From Chloroflexota bacterium (lineage in GTDB: Bacteria > Chloroflexota > Dehalococcoidia > UBA1127 > JACQUN01), in assembly GCA_016210285.1 (NCBI GenBank), contig JACQUN010000101.1, positions 1 to 16,195 on the forward strand: a stretch of 16,195 nt of DNA, written 5' to 3'. The stretch's first letter is position 1; each line of letters starts with the position of its first letter. The notes beneath the pieces are model-generated. The model was not told the DNA's origin, made no database searches, and saw only the letters and a list, made by a program, of their open reading frames with translations. The position numbers and the translations under genes are program-made. This document shows, piece by piece, positions 1 through 7,606 of this stretch.

Positions 1-102
1 CAATGATGCCCTGACAGGACTCGCATCCCTTCCTCTGGCCTGGGCTTCACCCGCCGAGACCAACAGTGATACACCGACGCAACAGAAGAAGGGGGGCATT
101 GC

Positions 103-2154
103 ATGCAGACCTTTGCGCCCCAGCAGCTTCGGAATGTGGCGCTCCTCTCCCACAACGGCGCCGGCAAGACCTCCCTGGCCGAGGCCCTGCTCTTCTCCAC
201 CGGAGGCATCTCCCGGATGGGGCGGGTTGAGGACGGCAACACAGTCTCGGACTACGAGCCCGAGGAGATCCGGCGGCGCAGCAGCATCCAGCTCGCGGTG
301 GTTCCATGCGTCTGGAACGAGCACAAGATCACCCTGCTGGACACCCCTGGCTACCTGGACTTCCTGGGCGAGGCGCTCTCAGCCCTACGAGTAGCCGATG
401 CGGCGGTGCTCGTGGTCAGCGCCGTCGCAGGGGTGGAGGTGGGCACCGAGCGCATGTGGGGATACCTCCGGGAGCGAAGCCTGCCGTGCATCCTGTTCAT
501 CAACAAGATGGACCGGGAGAACGCCGACTTTGCCCGTACCCTGGCCTCCATCCACGGGACCCTGGGGAAGCACTGCGTCCCTCTCCAGCTACCCGTTGGG
601 GCGGCCCAGGACTTCAAGGGTATCCTGAACCTGCTCCCCGCACCCCAGGAGGCGCCGAAGGAGCTCGCCGCACAGGTAGCCCAGGGTCATGACCACCTGG
701 CCGAGGCGGCGGCGGAGACCGATGACAGCCTGGCCACCAAGTACCTTGAGGGCGAGGCCCTGACGGACGAGGAGATTCTTGCTGCCTTGAAGCGAGCGGT
801 GGCCCAGGGCAAGCTGGTCCCTGTCCTGGCAGGGGCTGCCACCCAGAACATCGGCTCCAAGGAGCTGCTGCAGGCCATCACCCAGTTCCTGCCCGCACCC
901 ACCGAGCGGCCCCTGGTGGAAGCCACCATCCCCTCCAACGGCGAGAAGGTGGTCCTGAAGGATGGCAGCGGGCCCCTGGTCGCCCTGGTCTTCAAGACCA
1001 CCGCCGACCCCTACGTAGGGAAGCTCTCTTATCTCCGGGTATATAGCGGCACCCTGGGCAGCAACTCAGAGATTCTGAATCCCAACAAGGGCCAGACCGA
1101 GCGCATCGGCCAGCTCTTCATCCCGCGGGGCAAGAGCCAGGAGCCTGTGCCCTCCCTCGTTGCCGGGGACATTGGCGCCGTGGCCAAGCTGAGCGCCACC
1201 GCCACCGGTGACACCCTGGCCCAGAAAGACCGACCGCTCCTCCTGGGGGGAGTCCCCATGTCCGCCCCCGTGTACACCATGGCCGTCTTCCCCAAGAGCA
1301 AGGCGGACCTGGACAAGCTGGGCACTGCGCTGCACCGTTTGTGCGAGGAGGACCCCAGCTTGCGGTTTAGCCGCGTGGCGGAGACCAGCGAGATGCTCCT
1401 GTCAGGCCTGGGAGACACCCATATCGAGATGGCGGTCCAGCGAGCACAGCGCAAGTTCGGGGTGAACATCGTCCTGCAGATCCCCAAGGTCCCCTACCGG
1501 GAGACCGTGACCAGCACCACATCCCTGGAGCACCGACACCGCCAGCAGAGCGGCGGGCACGGCCACTACGCCCACATCTTCCTTCGCCTGGAACCCCTTC
1601 CGAAGGGCAGCGGGATGGAGTTCGCTGAGGAGATCGTCGGCGGAAGGGTGCCAAAGGAGTTCATCCCCTATGTGGAGAAAGGCGTGAGACGCGCCTGCGC
1701 CGAGGGGGTGCTGGCAGGCTGCCCCATCGTGGATGTGAAAGCAGTCCTCTACGACGGCAGCTACCACGACGTGGACTCAGCAGGGATGGACTTTGATATT
1801 GCGGGCTACTTCGCGCTCAAGAAGGCCATGCAGCAGGCAAGCCCGGTGCTGTTGGAGCCCATCACGCTGCTTCGGGTGACCGTCCCCGATCCCACCACAG
1901 GCGACATCATGGGCGACCTGAACTCCAAGCGCGGGCGCATCCTGGGAATGACGCCCCAGGGGGACGGCACCACCCTGATCGAGGCCCACGTGCCGCAGGC
2001 GGAGGTTCAGAAATACGCCCTGGACCTGCGCTCCATGACCCAGGGCCGGGGGAACTTCTCCGTGCAGTTCGATCACTACGAGGAGGTCCCTGCCCACCTG
2101 GCCCAGCGCATCCTGGACCAGGCCAAGCGTGAGAAGGAGGAGGCCAAGAGCTAA
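103..2154 (+). CDS. fusA2: Elongation factor G-like translational GTPase (EF-G2 type)
   Basis: The 683-residue product has the full EF-G domain layout and should be a cytoplasmic, ribosome-associated GTPase. The G domain is at about 10-265: P-loop HNGAGKTS at 17-24, DTPG at 80-83, NKMD at 134-137. Domain II follows (about 280-370). Domain IV starts near 475 and has the tip sequence QSGGHGHYAHI, close to canonical EF-G; domain V ends the protein. It differs from canonical EF-G in two places: the P-loop reads HNGAGKT instead of HIDAGKT, and the residue after DTPG is Tyr84 instead of the catalytic His. As I recall, both features mark the EF-G2 paralogue family known from Thermus and actinobacteria, so a second, canonical fusA is expected elsewhere. 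The start ATG has a purine-rich ribosome site (AGAAGGGGGG, 85-94) 8 bases upstream. The precise role of EF-G2 proteins is unsettled. Family call is firm; paralogue symbol is less so. Confidence 0.93.
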   Translation: MQTFAPQQLRNVALLSHNGAGKTSLAEALLFSTGGISRMGRVEDGNTVSDYEPEEIRRRSSIQLAVVPCVWNEHKITLLDTPGYLDFLGEALSALRVADAAVLVVSAVAGVEVGTERMWGYLRERSLPCILFINKMDRENADFARTLASIHGTLGKHCVPLQLPVGAAQDFKGILNLLPAPQEAPKELAAQVAQGHDHLAEAAAETDDSLATKYLEGEALTDEEILAALKRAVAQGKLVPVLAGAATQNIGSKELLQAITQFLPAPTERPLVEATIPSNGEKVVLKDGSGPLVALVFKTTADPYVGKLSYLRVYSGTLGSNSEILNPNKGQTERIGQLFIPRGKSQEPVPSLVAGDIGAVAKLSATATGDTLAQKDRPLLLGGVPMSAPVYTMAVFPKSKADLDKLGTALHRLCEEDPSLRFSRVAETSEMLLSGLGDTHIEMAVQRAQRKFGVNIVLQIPKVPYRETVTSTTSLEHRHRQQSGGHGHYAHIFLRLEPLPKGSGMEFAEEIVGGRVPKEFIPYVEKGVRRACAEGVLAGCPIVDVKAVLYDGSYHDVDSAGMDFDIAGYFALKKAMQQASPVLLEPITLLRVTVPDPTTGDIMGDLNSKRGRILGMTPQGDGTTLIEAHVPQAEVQKYALDLRSMTQGRGNFSVQFDHYEEVPAHLAQRILDQAKREKEEAKS

Positions 2155-2177
2155 GGGGGCGCTGTTGCCATGCGCCA

Positions 2178-2213
2178 CCGCAGCCTGATGGCTGCGGCAC
2201 ACAGGCCGCAGCC
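2178..2213 (+). terminator. Two mutually exclusive hairpins after the EF-G-like gene
   Basis: CCGCAGCC (2178-2185), GGCTGCGG (2190-2197) and a second CCGCAGCC (2206-2213) lie in a row, 24 bases after the EF-G-like stop. The middle arm pairs perfectly with either outer arm, with a loop of 4 or 8 bases. The site lies between convergent genes, so it may end transcription in either direction. No T-run follows on either strand, so a classical Rho-independent terminator is not proven. Confidence 0.4.
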
Positions 2214-2266
2214 CCTTCCATGCCCCCCTCAGGGCGGGGTCGGAGCGAGACAGACCCGGCTAGGGC

Positions 2267-2704
2267 CTATCCCTTCCTGGCCCAGATGGTGCGATAGTTG
2301 TCGCCGCGGAGCACCGCCGCCAGCTCCAGCCGCTCGTGGCGCCGCAACTCCTCTACGGCCTGGTAGCACGCCTGCACTGCCTTTGGGTGTCCGCTCTCCA
2401 CAAAGCGCTGAACAATGCGCTGGAAGAGGCCCAGGCGCACGAGGCTGTCCACCGACCGATACCACGGGATGACGGTAAGGCTCTCAGGGCGGGGAAACTG
2501 CGGGCGCAGGCGGCGAAGGGAACGCAGCCGCTCGGCGATGGAGGTGGCCATGGGCACCACCTTCACCAGGGGCCCTTCCTCGGCGGTGTACCGCGTATCC
2601 AGAAGCAGGGCCTTGCCCACCATAGGAAAGAACAGGGACAACACATCCGCCGTTGCTATCGTGCGGGCTGCTTCCTCAAGGTTGATGCGGAAATCGCCAT
2701 CCAT
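2267..2704 (-). CDS. Conserved-looking protein of unknown function, 145 aa
   Basis: I do not recognise this family. The 145-residue product is soluble, without a signal peptide or a convincing membrane segment. It begins MDGDFRINLEEAARTIA, has a hydrophobic stretch (ADVLSLFFPMVGKALLLDTR, about 19-38), a basic centre rich in Arg/Leu (RLRSLRRLRP), an IPWYRSVDSLVRLGLFQRI segment, and a helical, charged C-terminus (QAVEELRRHERLELAAVLRG). I chose the ATG at 2704 because GAGGG (2710-2714) lies 5 bases upstream; an in-frame GTG at 2734 would add ten residues but falls inside the hairpin at 2731-2764. It lies downstream of etfBA on the same strand, separated by that hairpin, so it may get only read-through transcription. 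The well-behaved ribosome site and gene-like composition argue that it is real. Any link to ETF function is unproven. Confidence 0.72.
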   Translation of the reverse strand: MDGDFRINLEEAARTIATADVLSLFFPMVGKALLLDTRYTAEEGPLVKVVPMATSIAERLRSLRRLRPQFPRPESLTVIPWYRSVDSLVRLGLFQRIVQRFVESGHPKAVQACYQAVEELRRHERLELAAVLRGDNYRTIWARKG

Positions 2705-2730
2705 GCTCACCCTCAGACACCTCAAATAGA

Positions 2731-2764
2731 CCACGGCCGGGTCTGAGTTCAGCTCCGGCCGTGG
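2731..2764 (-). terminator. Probable Rho-independent terminator after etfA
   Basis: CCACGGCCGG (2731-2740) and CCGGCCGTGG (2755-2764) form a perfect 10-bp stem with a 14-base loop, which itself holds a CTGA/TCAG complement. Read on the minus strand, it lies 60 bases after the etfA stop and is followed by TCTATTT, a weak U-rich tract. It probably ends or attenuates the etfBA transcript before the 145-residue gene, whose ribosome site lies just past it. Confidence 0.6.
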
Positions 2765-2823
2765 TGAGGAGTTCCTTCCCGCGCAGGGTGATTCTGCCCA
2801 GTTGCCAGCTTGCTCCCCGGGCG

Positions 2824-3822
2824 CTAGCCCTTGGCGAGTTCCCGCACGGCTTGAATGAATCCAGGCAACACCTTCTTCCAGTCGCCCACCACCCCGTAAC
2901 GGGACTCCTTGAATATAGAGGCCTCGGCGTCCTTGTTGATGGAAACAATGACCTTGGCGCCGGAACAGCCAGCCATGTGCTGGCTGGCACCGGAGATAGC
3001 CACCGCGATGTAGAGGTCAGGGCTGACCGTCTTGCCGGTGAGGCCGACCTGCTGGCTGGAGGGCAGCCAGCCAGCATCGCACACCGGCCGACTTGCACCC
3101 ACCGCGCCGCCCAGCAGCTTGGCTAGCTCTTCCAGGGTCTTGAACGGCTCCGGCCCACCAAGGCCGCGCCCGCCACTCACTACAACCCGCGCGTCTTCCA
3201 GGCGGACCCCCTTTACCTCCTCCTTGACCCGGTTCACCACCCTGGTTGCGACCACCTTCGGTTCCAGGGTCACGGAGACCGGCACCACCTGGCCCTTGCG
3301 GTTGGGGTCGGGCGAAGCGGCTTCAAAGATCTTCGACCGCACCGTGGCGATGTACGGTTTGGCCGTCAGGGAGACCTTGGCCATAGAGGCCCCGCCGTAC
3401 ACAGGCCGATGGGCCTCTAGCGCCCTGGTTGCCGCGTCGAAGGAAAGCTGCACACAGTCCTGGGCCAGGCCCACCCCCAGTCGGAAGGCCAGGCGAGGGC
3501 CAAGGTCCCTGCCAATAAGAGTCCTGCCTACCAGGATGATGCTGGGACTCGCCGTCGTGACCACCTGCTGCAGGGCCGCCAGGTGGGCTTCAATCTGAAA
3601 ACCCTTCAGCAGCGGGTGCTGGGCAAGATACGCCTTGTCCGCGCCGCAGGCGATGGCTTCCCTGGCCGCCCCCTCCACCCCCTCGCCAGCGACGACCGCC
3701 GACAGCTCCTCCCCTGCCTTCCCCGCAAGCTGGCGGCCAATGGTGAGCAGCTCCCGGCTGATGACATCAAGCCGGCCATCTGCAAGCTCTGTAACAACAA
3801 GCACGCCTTTGGCTTCGGGCAT
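2824..3822 (-). CDS. etfA: Electron transfer flavoprotein alpha subunit
   Basis: EtfA binds FAD and, with EtfB, shuttles electrons from flavin dehydrogenases (such as acyl-CoA dehydrogenases) to the membrane quinone pool or another acceptor. The C-terminal FAD-binding half is unmistakable: [10 protein letters not shown], then [39 protein letters not shown], and [20 protein letters not shown]. The N-terminal half is the alpha/beta fold shared with EtfB. From the ATG at 3822 the product is 332 residues, close to the usual 310-340. This start is preferred over an in-frame GTG at 3831 because AGGGGG (3831-3836) is 8 bases upstream of the ATG and overlaps the GTG. The gene follows etfB after 36 bases and is surely co-transcribed with it. 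No ETF:quinone oxidoreductase or dehydrogenase gene is in the window, so the partner enzyme is unknown. Confidence 0.96.
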   Translation of the reverse strand: MPEAKGVLVVTELADGRLDVISRELLTIGRQLAGKAGEELSAVVAGEGVEGAAREAIACGADKAYLAQHPLLKGFQIEAHLAALQQVVTTASPSIILVGRTLIGRDLGPRLAFRLGVGLAQDCVQLSFDAATRALEAHRPVYGGASMAKVSLTAKPYIATVRSKIFEAASPDPNRKGQVVPVSVTLEPKVVATRVVNRVKEEVKGVRLEDARVVVSGGRGLGGPEPFKTLEELAKLLGGAVGASRPVCDAGWLPSSQQVGLTGKTVSPDLYIAVAISGASQHMAGCSGAKVIVSINKDAEASIFKESRYGVVGDWKKVLPGFIQAVRELAKG

Positions 3823-3858
3823 CAGAGCCACCCCCTGTTGGATTTGCTGTGGTCAACG

Positions 3859-4659
3859 CTAGATGAGCTTGGCCTCCCGGAGCTTGAGGGCCAGTTGCTT
3901 GCCCTTGTCCTCGTCATTCTCCCCGGTGATGAAATCGCACGTCTTCTGCCGGACGGGGATGTAGAGTTCAGCAAGCTGAGCCTTTGGCGCAAGCTGGGCT
4001 GGGCTCAGGCCCAGGTCCGCAGCCTTCCAGATGGTGGGCTGCTTGCGCGTGGCGGCCATGATGCCCCGCAGCGTGGGGTAGCGGGGCTGTCCCAGCTCGT
4101 TGCTGACGGTCACCACGGCAGGGAGTGGGGCCTCCACCACCTCGTAGCCGTCGGGAAGGACCCGTTCCACCACCACGGTGCGGTCCCTGACCTCCACCTT
4201 CCTGGCCACGGTGATGCAGGGGAGGCCCAGCATCTCTGCGATCCCCAGGGGGACCTGGGCCTGGTCCAGGTCAGAAGCCTGGCGTCCGCAGAGAATCAGA
4301 TCGAACTGCCCCACCTTCTTGATCGCCGCCACCAGCGCCTGGGCGGTGGCGAAGGCATCCAGACCGTCAAAGGCGTTGTCCTGGAGGAGCACCAGCTCAT
4401 CGCAGCCCATGGAGAGGGCCTTCTTGATGACGTCCAGGGCAAAGCTTTTCCCCGCAGAGATCACCGTGATCTTCGCGGCGCCCCCTGCATCCTTGATTTT
4501 GAGCGCTGCCTCGACAGCGTTCTCATCGAAGCCGTTCACCACCGGGGGCACGTTGGCCGGCGTGGTCATGCGCTTGAGCTGCTGGTCCAACCGCAGGGCA
4601 GAGGCCGGCGTCTCAGGGTCAATGACCTGCTTGGCAGTGACGATGATGTTGACCGGCAT
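3859..4659 (-). CDS. etfB: Electron transfer flavoprotein beta subunit
   Basis: EtfB is the AMP-binding partner of EtfA in the ETF heterodimer. The 266-residue product has the usual length and layout: start MPVNIIVTAKQVIDPETP, the FDENAVEAALKIKD segment, ITVISAG, then the family signature region with LILCGRQASDLDQAQVP and LGLPCITVARKVEV, and the C-terminal PRYPTLRGIMAATRKQ and the recognition-type tail to AKLI. The ATG at 4659 is chosen because AGGAGG (4664-4669) is 4 bases upstream and homologues begin near this point; a longer in-frame form from 4716 would start within the promoter. It is the first gene of an etfB-etfA operon and is read divergently from the zinc-peptidase-like gene. Family call is firm; whether the ETF is ordinary or bifurcating cannot be decided without the partner genes. 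Confidence 0.96.
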   Translation of the reverse strand: MPVNIIVTAKQVIDPETPASALRLDQQLKRMTTPANVPPVVNGFDENAVEAALKIKDAGGAAKITVISAGKSFALDVIKKALSMGCDELVLLQDNAFDGLDAFATAQALVAAIKKVGQFDLILCGRQASDLDQAQVPLGIAEMLGLPCITVARKVEVRDRTVVVERVLPDGYEVVEAPLPAVVTVSNELGQPRYPTLRGIMAATRKQPTIWKAADLGLSPAQLAPKAQLAELYIPVRQKTCDFITGENDEDKGKQLALKLREAKLI

Positions 4660-4706
4660 AGACCCTCCTGGAGGCGGACATACGGAATCCGCCGTAGGTT
4701 GCGTGC

Positions 4707-4735
4707 AATATATCACGAACCCTGGGGGGTGTCAA
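4707..4735 (-). promoter_or_regulatory. Near-consensus sigma-70 promoter of etfBA
   Basis: On the minus strand a perfect -35 box TTGACA (4730-4735) is followed after exactly 17 bases by TATATT (4707-4712), a 5/6 match to the -10 consensus. Transcription should start near 4700, giving a leader of about 40 bases before etfB. A short inverted repeat TACGG...CCGTA (4681-4696) lies just downstream of the predicted start and could be an operator or leader hairpin; that part is a guess. Confidence 0.8.
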
Positions 4736-4847
4736 CAGCGAATGGGCAGGCCCGCCGGACCCTTTGCCCCTGGTTTCCCCATCCCGGGCACAACCCTGCG
4801 CTCCGGTGGCATCCCCCTTCGTGGTATGCTCACTGGAGGAGGGCGGT

Positions 4848-6164
4848 GTGACAAAGATGGGTCCAAAGGGAGGGTTCCGGGCCAGACTCTTCCTGGGACT
4901 CCTGCTCCTGGCGATGCTGCTCATGGGGAGCGACACCCTCCAACTGAGCCCGGTGAAGGCCCTGGCAACCCGCCACCTCTTCTCCCTGGAGCAGTGGGAG
5001 ATTGTCAACCTTCCCAGCAAGTGGCTGCACCGCGCGCTGGACGTCCTGCCAGGCAGGGGAAAGGACCGGGAAGGGCGCCTGGCCCAGGTCAGGGAGTACT
5101 TCCGGCTGGGACAAGAGGTGCAGCAGGTCGAGGCCGAGCTGGGACGCCTTGCTGCCCTGCGGGGCGTCGGGGATGCTGCCCCATCCACGGGCGGGGCCCC
5201 CCTGCGCGGCTCCCTTTCCAATGCCCCTGCTCAGAATAGCTACGAGGCGCAGATACAGGCGCAGGAGCAGCGCCTGCACGAACTCACAGGCCGCCGGGAG
5301 GAGATGAAGGCGCAGGTGGAGGAGGAGATCGAGGCGGAGATCAGCACTACTTTGAGGGGAGAGGGCATCGTCTACGGGCTTGGGCCCTTCCGGCCCTTCT
5401 TCCCCCCCGTGGACTTCCGCCTCGACCGGGCGCCAAGGCTGCTGGTGGTCTCACCGAGGGACACCATCCTGCTCAAAGAGACGGTGCTGCTGCACCCGCA
5501 CCTGAGCATCGAGGAGATGGAACGCCTCGAGGAGAAGGTTCAGGCGAACACCAGCCTCTCCGCCCTGGTCGAAGAGATTGGCGGTCTCGGGGCCTATCCC
5601 TCCATCATCCCAAATATCTACGACCTGCGCACGACCCTGATCCTGGCCACTCATGAGTGGCTCCACCAGTATTTCTTCTTCCGGCCCCTGGGGCAACACT
5701 ACCGAGCTTCCCCAGAGATGGCGACCTTGAACGAGACCGCCGCCGACATGGCGGGGAGAGCCCTGGGCGACCTCGCGTTCCAGCGCATGGGGGGCAGCAC
5801 CCCACCACCTCCCCCAGCCCAGGCGCGGGAGCAGAAGGGGTTCGACTTCAATCAGGAGATGCATAGCACACGTTTGAAAGTGGACGAGCTGCTGTCCCAG
5901 GGCAGGATAGAGGAGGCGGAGCGGTACATGGAGGAACGCCGGCAGCTCTTTGTGCAGAACAGGTACGACATCCGCAAGCTGAACCAGGCGTACTTCGCCT
6001 TCCACGGGAGCTATGCGGACAGCCCTGCCTCCGTGAGCCCCGTCGCCGGGGAGCTCCAGGCGCTCCGCCGGCGTTTGCCCTCATGGGGCGACTTCGTGAA
6101 GACGGTGGCAGGGTTCGGGACCTACGAGCAGTTCAAGGCCCACATCCAGCAAAGCGGCGGATAG
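4848..6164 (+). CDS. Membrane-anchored putative zinc metallopeptidase (HExxH)
   Basis: I cannot name the family. The 438-residue product begins with a basic stretch and one hydrophobic segment (about 12-28), an uncleaved anchor or signal peptide, which places the rest outside the membrane. A charged, Glu/Gln-rich, probably coiled-coil region spans about 72-165, broken by a Gly/Pro/Ser-rich linker (107-130). The catalytic signature is THEWLHQYF at 268-276, giving HExxH ligands His269 and His273 with Glu270 as base. NETAAD follows 20 residues later, where Glu296 is a good third ligand, as in gluzincins. The C-terminal part holds LNQAYFAFHGSYA (378-390). A proline run (319-323) lies between. GTG at 4848 is chosen because AGGAGGG (4837-4843) is 4 bases upstream; ATG at 4857 is 13 bases away. 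Substrate is unknown; protein turnover or processing at the cell surface is an inference from the motif only. Confidence 0.82.
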   Translation: MTKMGPKGGFRARLFLGLLLLAMLLMGSDTLQLSPVKALATRHLFSLEQWEIVNLPSKWLHRALDVLPGRGKDREGRLAQVREYFRLGQEVQQVEAELGRLAALRGVGDAAPSTGGAPLRGSLSNAPAQNSYEAQIQAQEQRLHELTGRREEMKAQVEEEIEAEISTTLRGEGIVYGLGPFRPFFPPVDFRLDRAPRLLVVSPRDTILLKETVLLHPHLSIEEMERLEEKVQANTSLSALVEEIGGLGAYPSIIPNIYDLRTTLILATHEWLHQYFFFRPLGQHYRASPEMATLNETAADMAGRALGDLAFQRMGGSTPPPPPAQAREQKGFDFNQEMHSTRLKVDELLSQGRIEEAERYMEERRQLFVQNRYDIRKLNQAYFAFHGSYADSPASVSPVAGELQALRRRLPSWGDFVKTVAGFGTYEQFKAHIQQSGG

Positions 6165-6383
6165 CGCCCCCGTGGAGTGGGATGGACGCGGCACCGGGAA
6201 CACCCTGCGAAGTGGTTGCCCGCCAGGCTCTGAGGTATCATGGGGACAGCGCTCAGGGGAAGGGGCATCTTGGCTCCACGGGTCAACTCCGAAAGGCGAA
6301 ACAGGATGCCACCGGGACCGCTGCCCTCGTTTTCCTCTGCGTTCCCATAGTGCGAGAAGACGCTCTGGGGGAAGCCGCTGGCG
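6165..6383. other. Non-coding gap before the ABC ATPase gene
   Basis: No gene fits this 219-base stretch. GGCATC (6264-6269) and GATGCC (6305-6310) could close a stem around a 35-base loop that includes CCGAAAGG. TATCAT (6236-6241) resembles a -10 box, but no -35 box lies at a good distance. It may be a leader for the ABC gene; no known riboswitch class was recognised. Confidence 0.3.
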
Positions 6384-7301
6384 ATGCAGGTAGCCATTGA
6401 AACTCGGGGCCTGACCAAGCTCTACGGGAAAGTCGTGGGAGTCCAGGAGGTGAACCTGGAGGTCCAGGAGGGAGAGACCTTCGGTTTCCTGGGCCCCAAC
6501 GGCGCAGGGAAGAGCACATGCATCCGCCTCCTCTGCGGGTTTCTCCGCCCCACCCAAGGCCACTCGTCGGTCTTCGGGTGGGATACCTGGAGGGAGGGCA
6601 CCCGCCTCCGGAGGGAGCTGGGCTTCCTGCCCGATTTCCCCGCCCTCTACGAGAACCTGACCGGGCGAGAGCTCCTTGAGTACCTCGGTCGCCTCCAGGC
6701 CAAGCCCCCACTCCTGCAAGGGCAGCTCCTGGAACGCCTGGAGCTGGGCCAGGAGGCCCTCCACCGCCCGGTGAAAGGGTACTCCCGCGGGATGCGGCAG
6801 AAGCTCGCCCTGGTGCAGGCCCTTCAGCACGACCCGGCCCTCCTCATCCTGGATGAGCCCACCGAGGGGCTTGACCCGCTGATGCAGCAGGCCCTGTTCC
6901 GCATCCTGCGCGACTTCCAGGCCCGGGGGAAGACCATCTTCATGTCCTCTCACATCCTCTCTGAGGTCGAGCGGCTGTGCCACCGGGCCGCGATGATCCG
7001 CAGCGGGAGGATTGTAGGCGTGGAACGAGTTGACGCCCTGCGCCAGCACAGGGTGCGGGTCATGGAGGTCACCCTGATGCGGGACGACCTCCCCCTGGCT
7101 TTGGACCTGCCCTGCGTCCTGTCGGCAGAGCGCGACGGCCACACCCTGAGGCTCCGGGTGCGCGGCGACATTCAACCCCTCCTGCAAGCTCTTGCCACCA
7201 TGCCGGTGAAGGACCTGGTCTATGAGCAGGCCCATCTGGAGGACATCTTCCTGGAGCTGTACCGCGAGCCTCCCCAGGGAAACGAGAGAATACAGAGCTA
7301 A
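6384..7301 (+). CDS. ABC transporter ATP-binding protein, ABC-2 exporter type
   Basis: The 305-residue product is a cytoplasmic ATPase subunit of an ABC exporter. It shows Walker A GPNGAGKST (37-45), signature YSRGMRQKL (133-141), Walker B LLILDE (153-158), D-loop GLD and switch His190 in SSH. The SRGMRQK form of the signature and the C-terminal extension after about 220 fit the drug/Na+/multi-copy export group related to CcmA, NatA and BcrA. In the Q-loop area, LGFLPDFPALYENL, Asp84 stands where Gln or Glu is usual. Such ATPases are normally followed by a permease; here 421 non-coding bases and then PEP synthase follow, and the gene before it is not a permease, so it is an orphan. The ATG at 6384 has only a modest ribosome site (GGGGGA at 6367-6372, 11 bases away). 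The transported substrate cannot be inferred. Confidence 0.93.
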   Translation: MQVAIETRGLTKLYGKVVGVQEVNLEVQEGETFGFLGPNGAGKSTCIRLLCGFLRPTQGHSSVFGWDTWREGTRLRRELGFLPDFPALYENLTGRELLEYLGRLQAKPPLLQGQLLERLELGQEALHRPVKGYSRGMRQKLALVQALQHDPALLILDEPTEGLDPLMQQALFRILRDFQARGKTIFMSSHILSEVERLCHRAAMIRSGRIVGVERVDALRQHRVRVMEVTLMRDDLPLALDLPCVLSAERDGHTLRLRVRGDIQPLLQALATMPVKDLVYEQAHLEDIFLELYREPPQGNERIQS

Positions 7302-7446
7302 CACTTTTCAGCAATTCCCCCAAAAAGAGGGCACAATCCCCTTGATAAGGGCAGCAGGCGCCTGCACAATATGCATGAAGATGCCGAATTGTCTTGCATC
7401 CCCCTTTGAAAATATGGGTGGTTGGCAAGTATTTGGAAGGAGTAGC

Positions 7447-7476
7447 TTGACGTGCTCCATGAAAAGGCGTCACAAT
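7447..7476 (+). promoter_or_regulatory. Possible upstream promoter for pps
   Basis: TTGACG (7447-7452, 5/6 to consensus) is followed after 18 bases by CACAAT (7471-7476, 4/6). It sits about 250 bases ahead of the PEP synthase start. It is weaker than the site at 7529 at the -10 box but better at the -35. Confidence 0.35.
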
Positions 7477-7528
7477 AGCGCGACCCAAGACAGGGGATGG
7501 TGCGCTGGTTCCGCCAGCCCCAGCGTGT

Positions 7529-7534
7529 TATAAT
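7529..7534 (+). promoter_or_regulatory. Perfect -10 box of the likely pps promoter
   Basis: TATAAT at 7529-7534 matches the -10 consensus exactly and is followed by GGCA. The -35 position has only TGGTTC (7506-7511), so a regulator may be needed for full activity. It predicts a start near 7541 and a leader of about 180 bases before PEP synthase. Confidence 0.6.
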
Positions 7535-7555
7535 GGCAACCGTCGCTGAGGGGGC

Positions 7556-7606
7556 ATGTATCCTCAACAAGCTGCTGAGGGGGAGCCGCCACGTAGCGAG
7601 GGGTGA
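7556..7606 (+). CDS. Possible 16-codon leader peptide upstream of pps
   Basis: An ATG at 7556 follows GAGGGGG (7548-7554) and opens a 16-codon frame (MYPQQAAEGEPPRSEG) that ends in TGA at 7604-7606, inside the predicted pps leader. The ribosome site is a repeat of the motif used by pps itself. No run of one amino acid suggests attenuation. It may be chance; only the start signal supports it. Confidence 0.2.
   Translation: MYPQQAAEGEPPRSEG

Noticed and set aside
1..102. Gene fragment, tRNA or promoter at the left edge
   Set aside because: No tRNA-like arms, no recognisable coding tail on either strand, and TGATAC (67-72) is too poor a -10 match; only the ribosome site at 85-94 is supported.
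4825..4830. TATGCT as a -10 box for the HExxH gene
   Set aside because: Transcription would start inside the ribosome site, and no -35 box is at a proper distance.
4764..4847. Upstream ATG giving a 466-residue form of the HExxH protein
   Set aside because: The extra 28 residues are not signal-like, and the strong AGGAGGG at 4837-4843 fits GTG 4848.
3583..5239. Two long plus-strand frames across etfA/etfB and the gap at 4.7 kb
   Set aside because: They are antisense to EtfA and EtfB, whose motifs are decisive, and run through the etfBA promoter.
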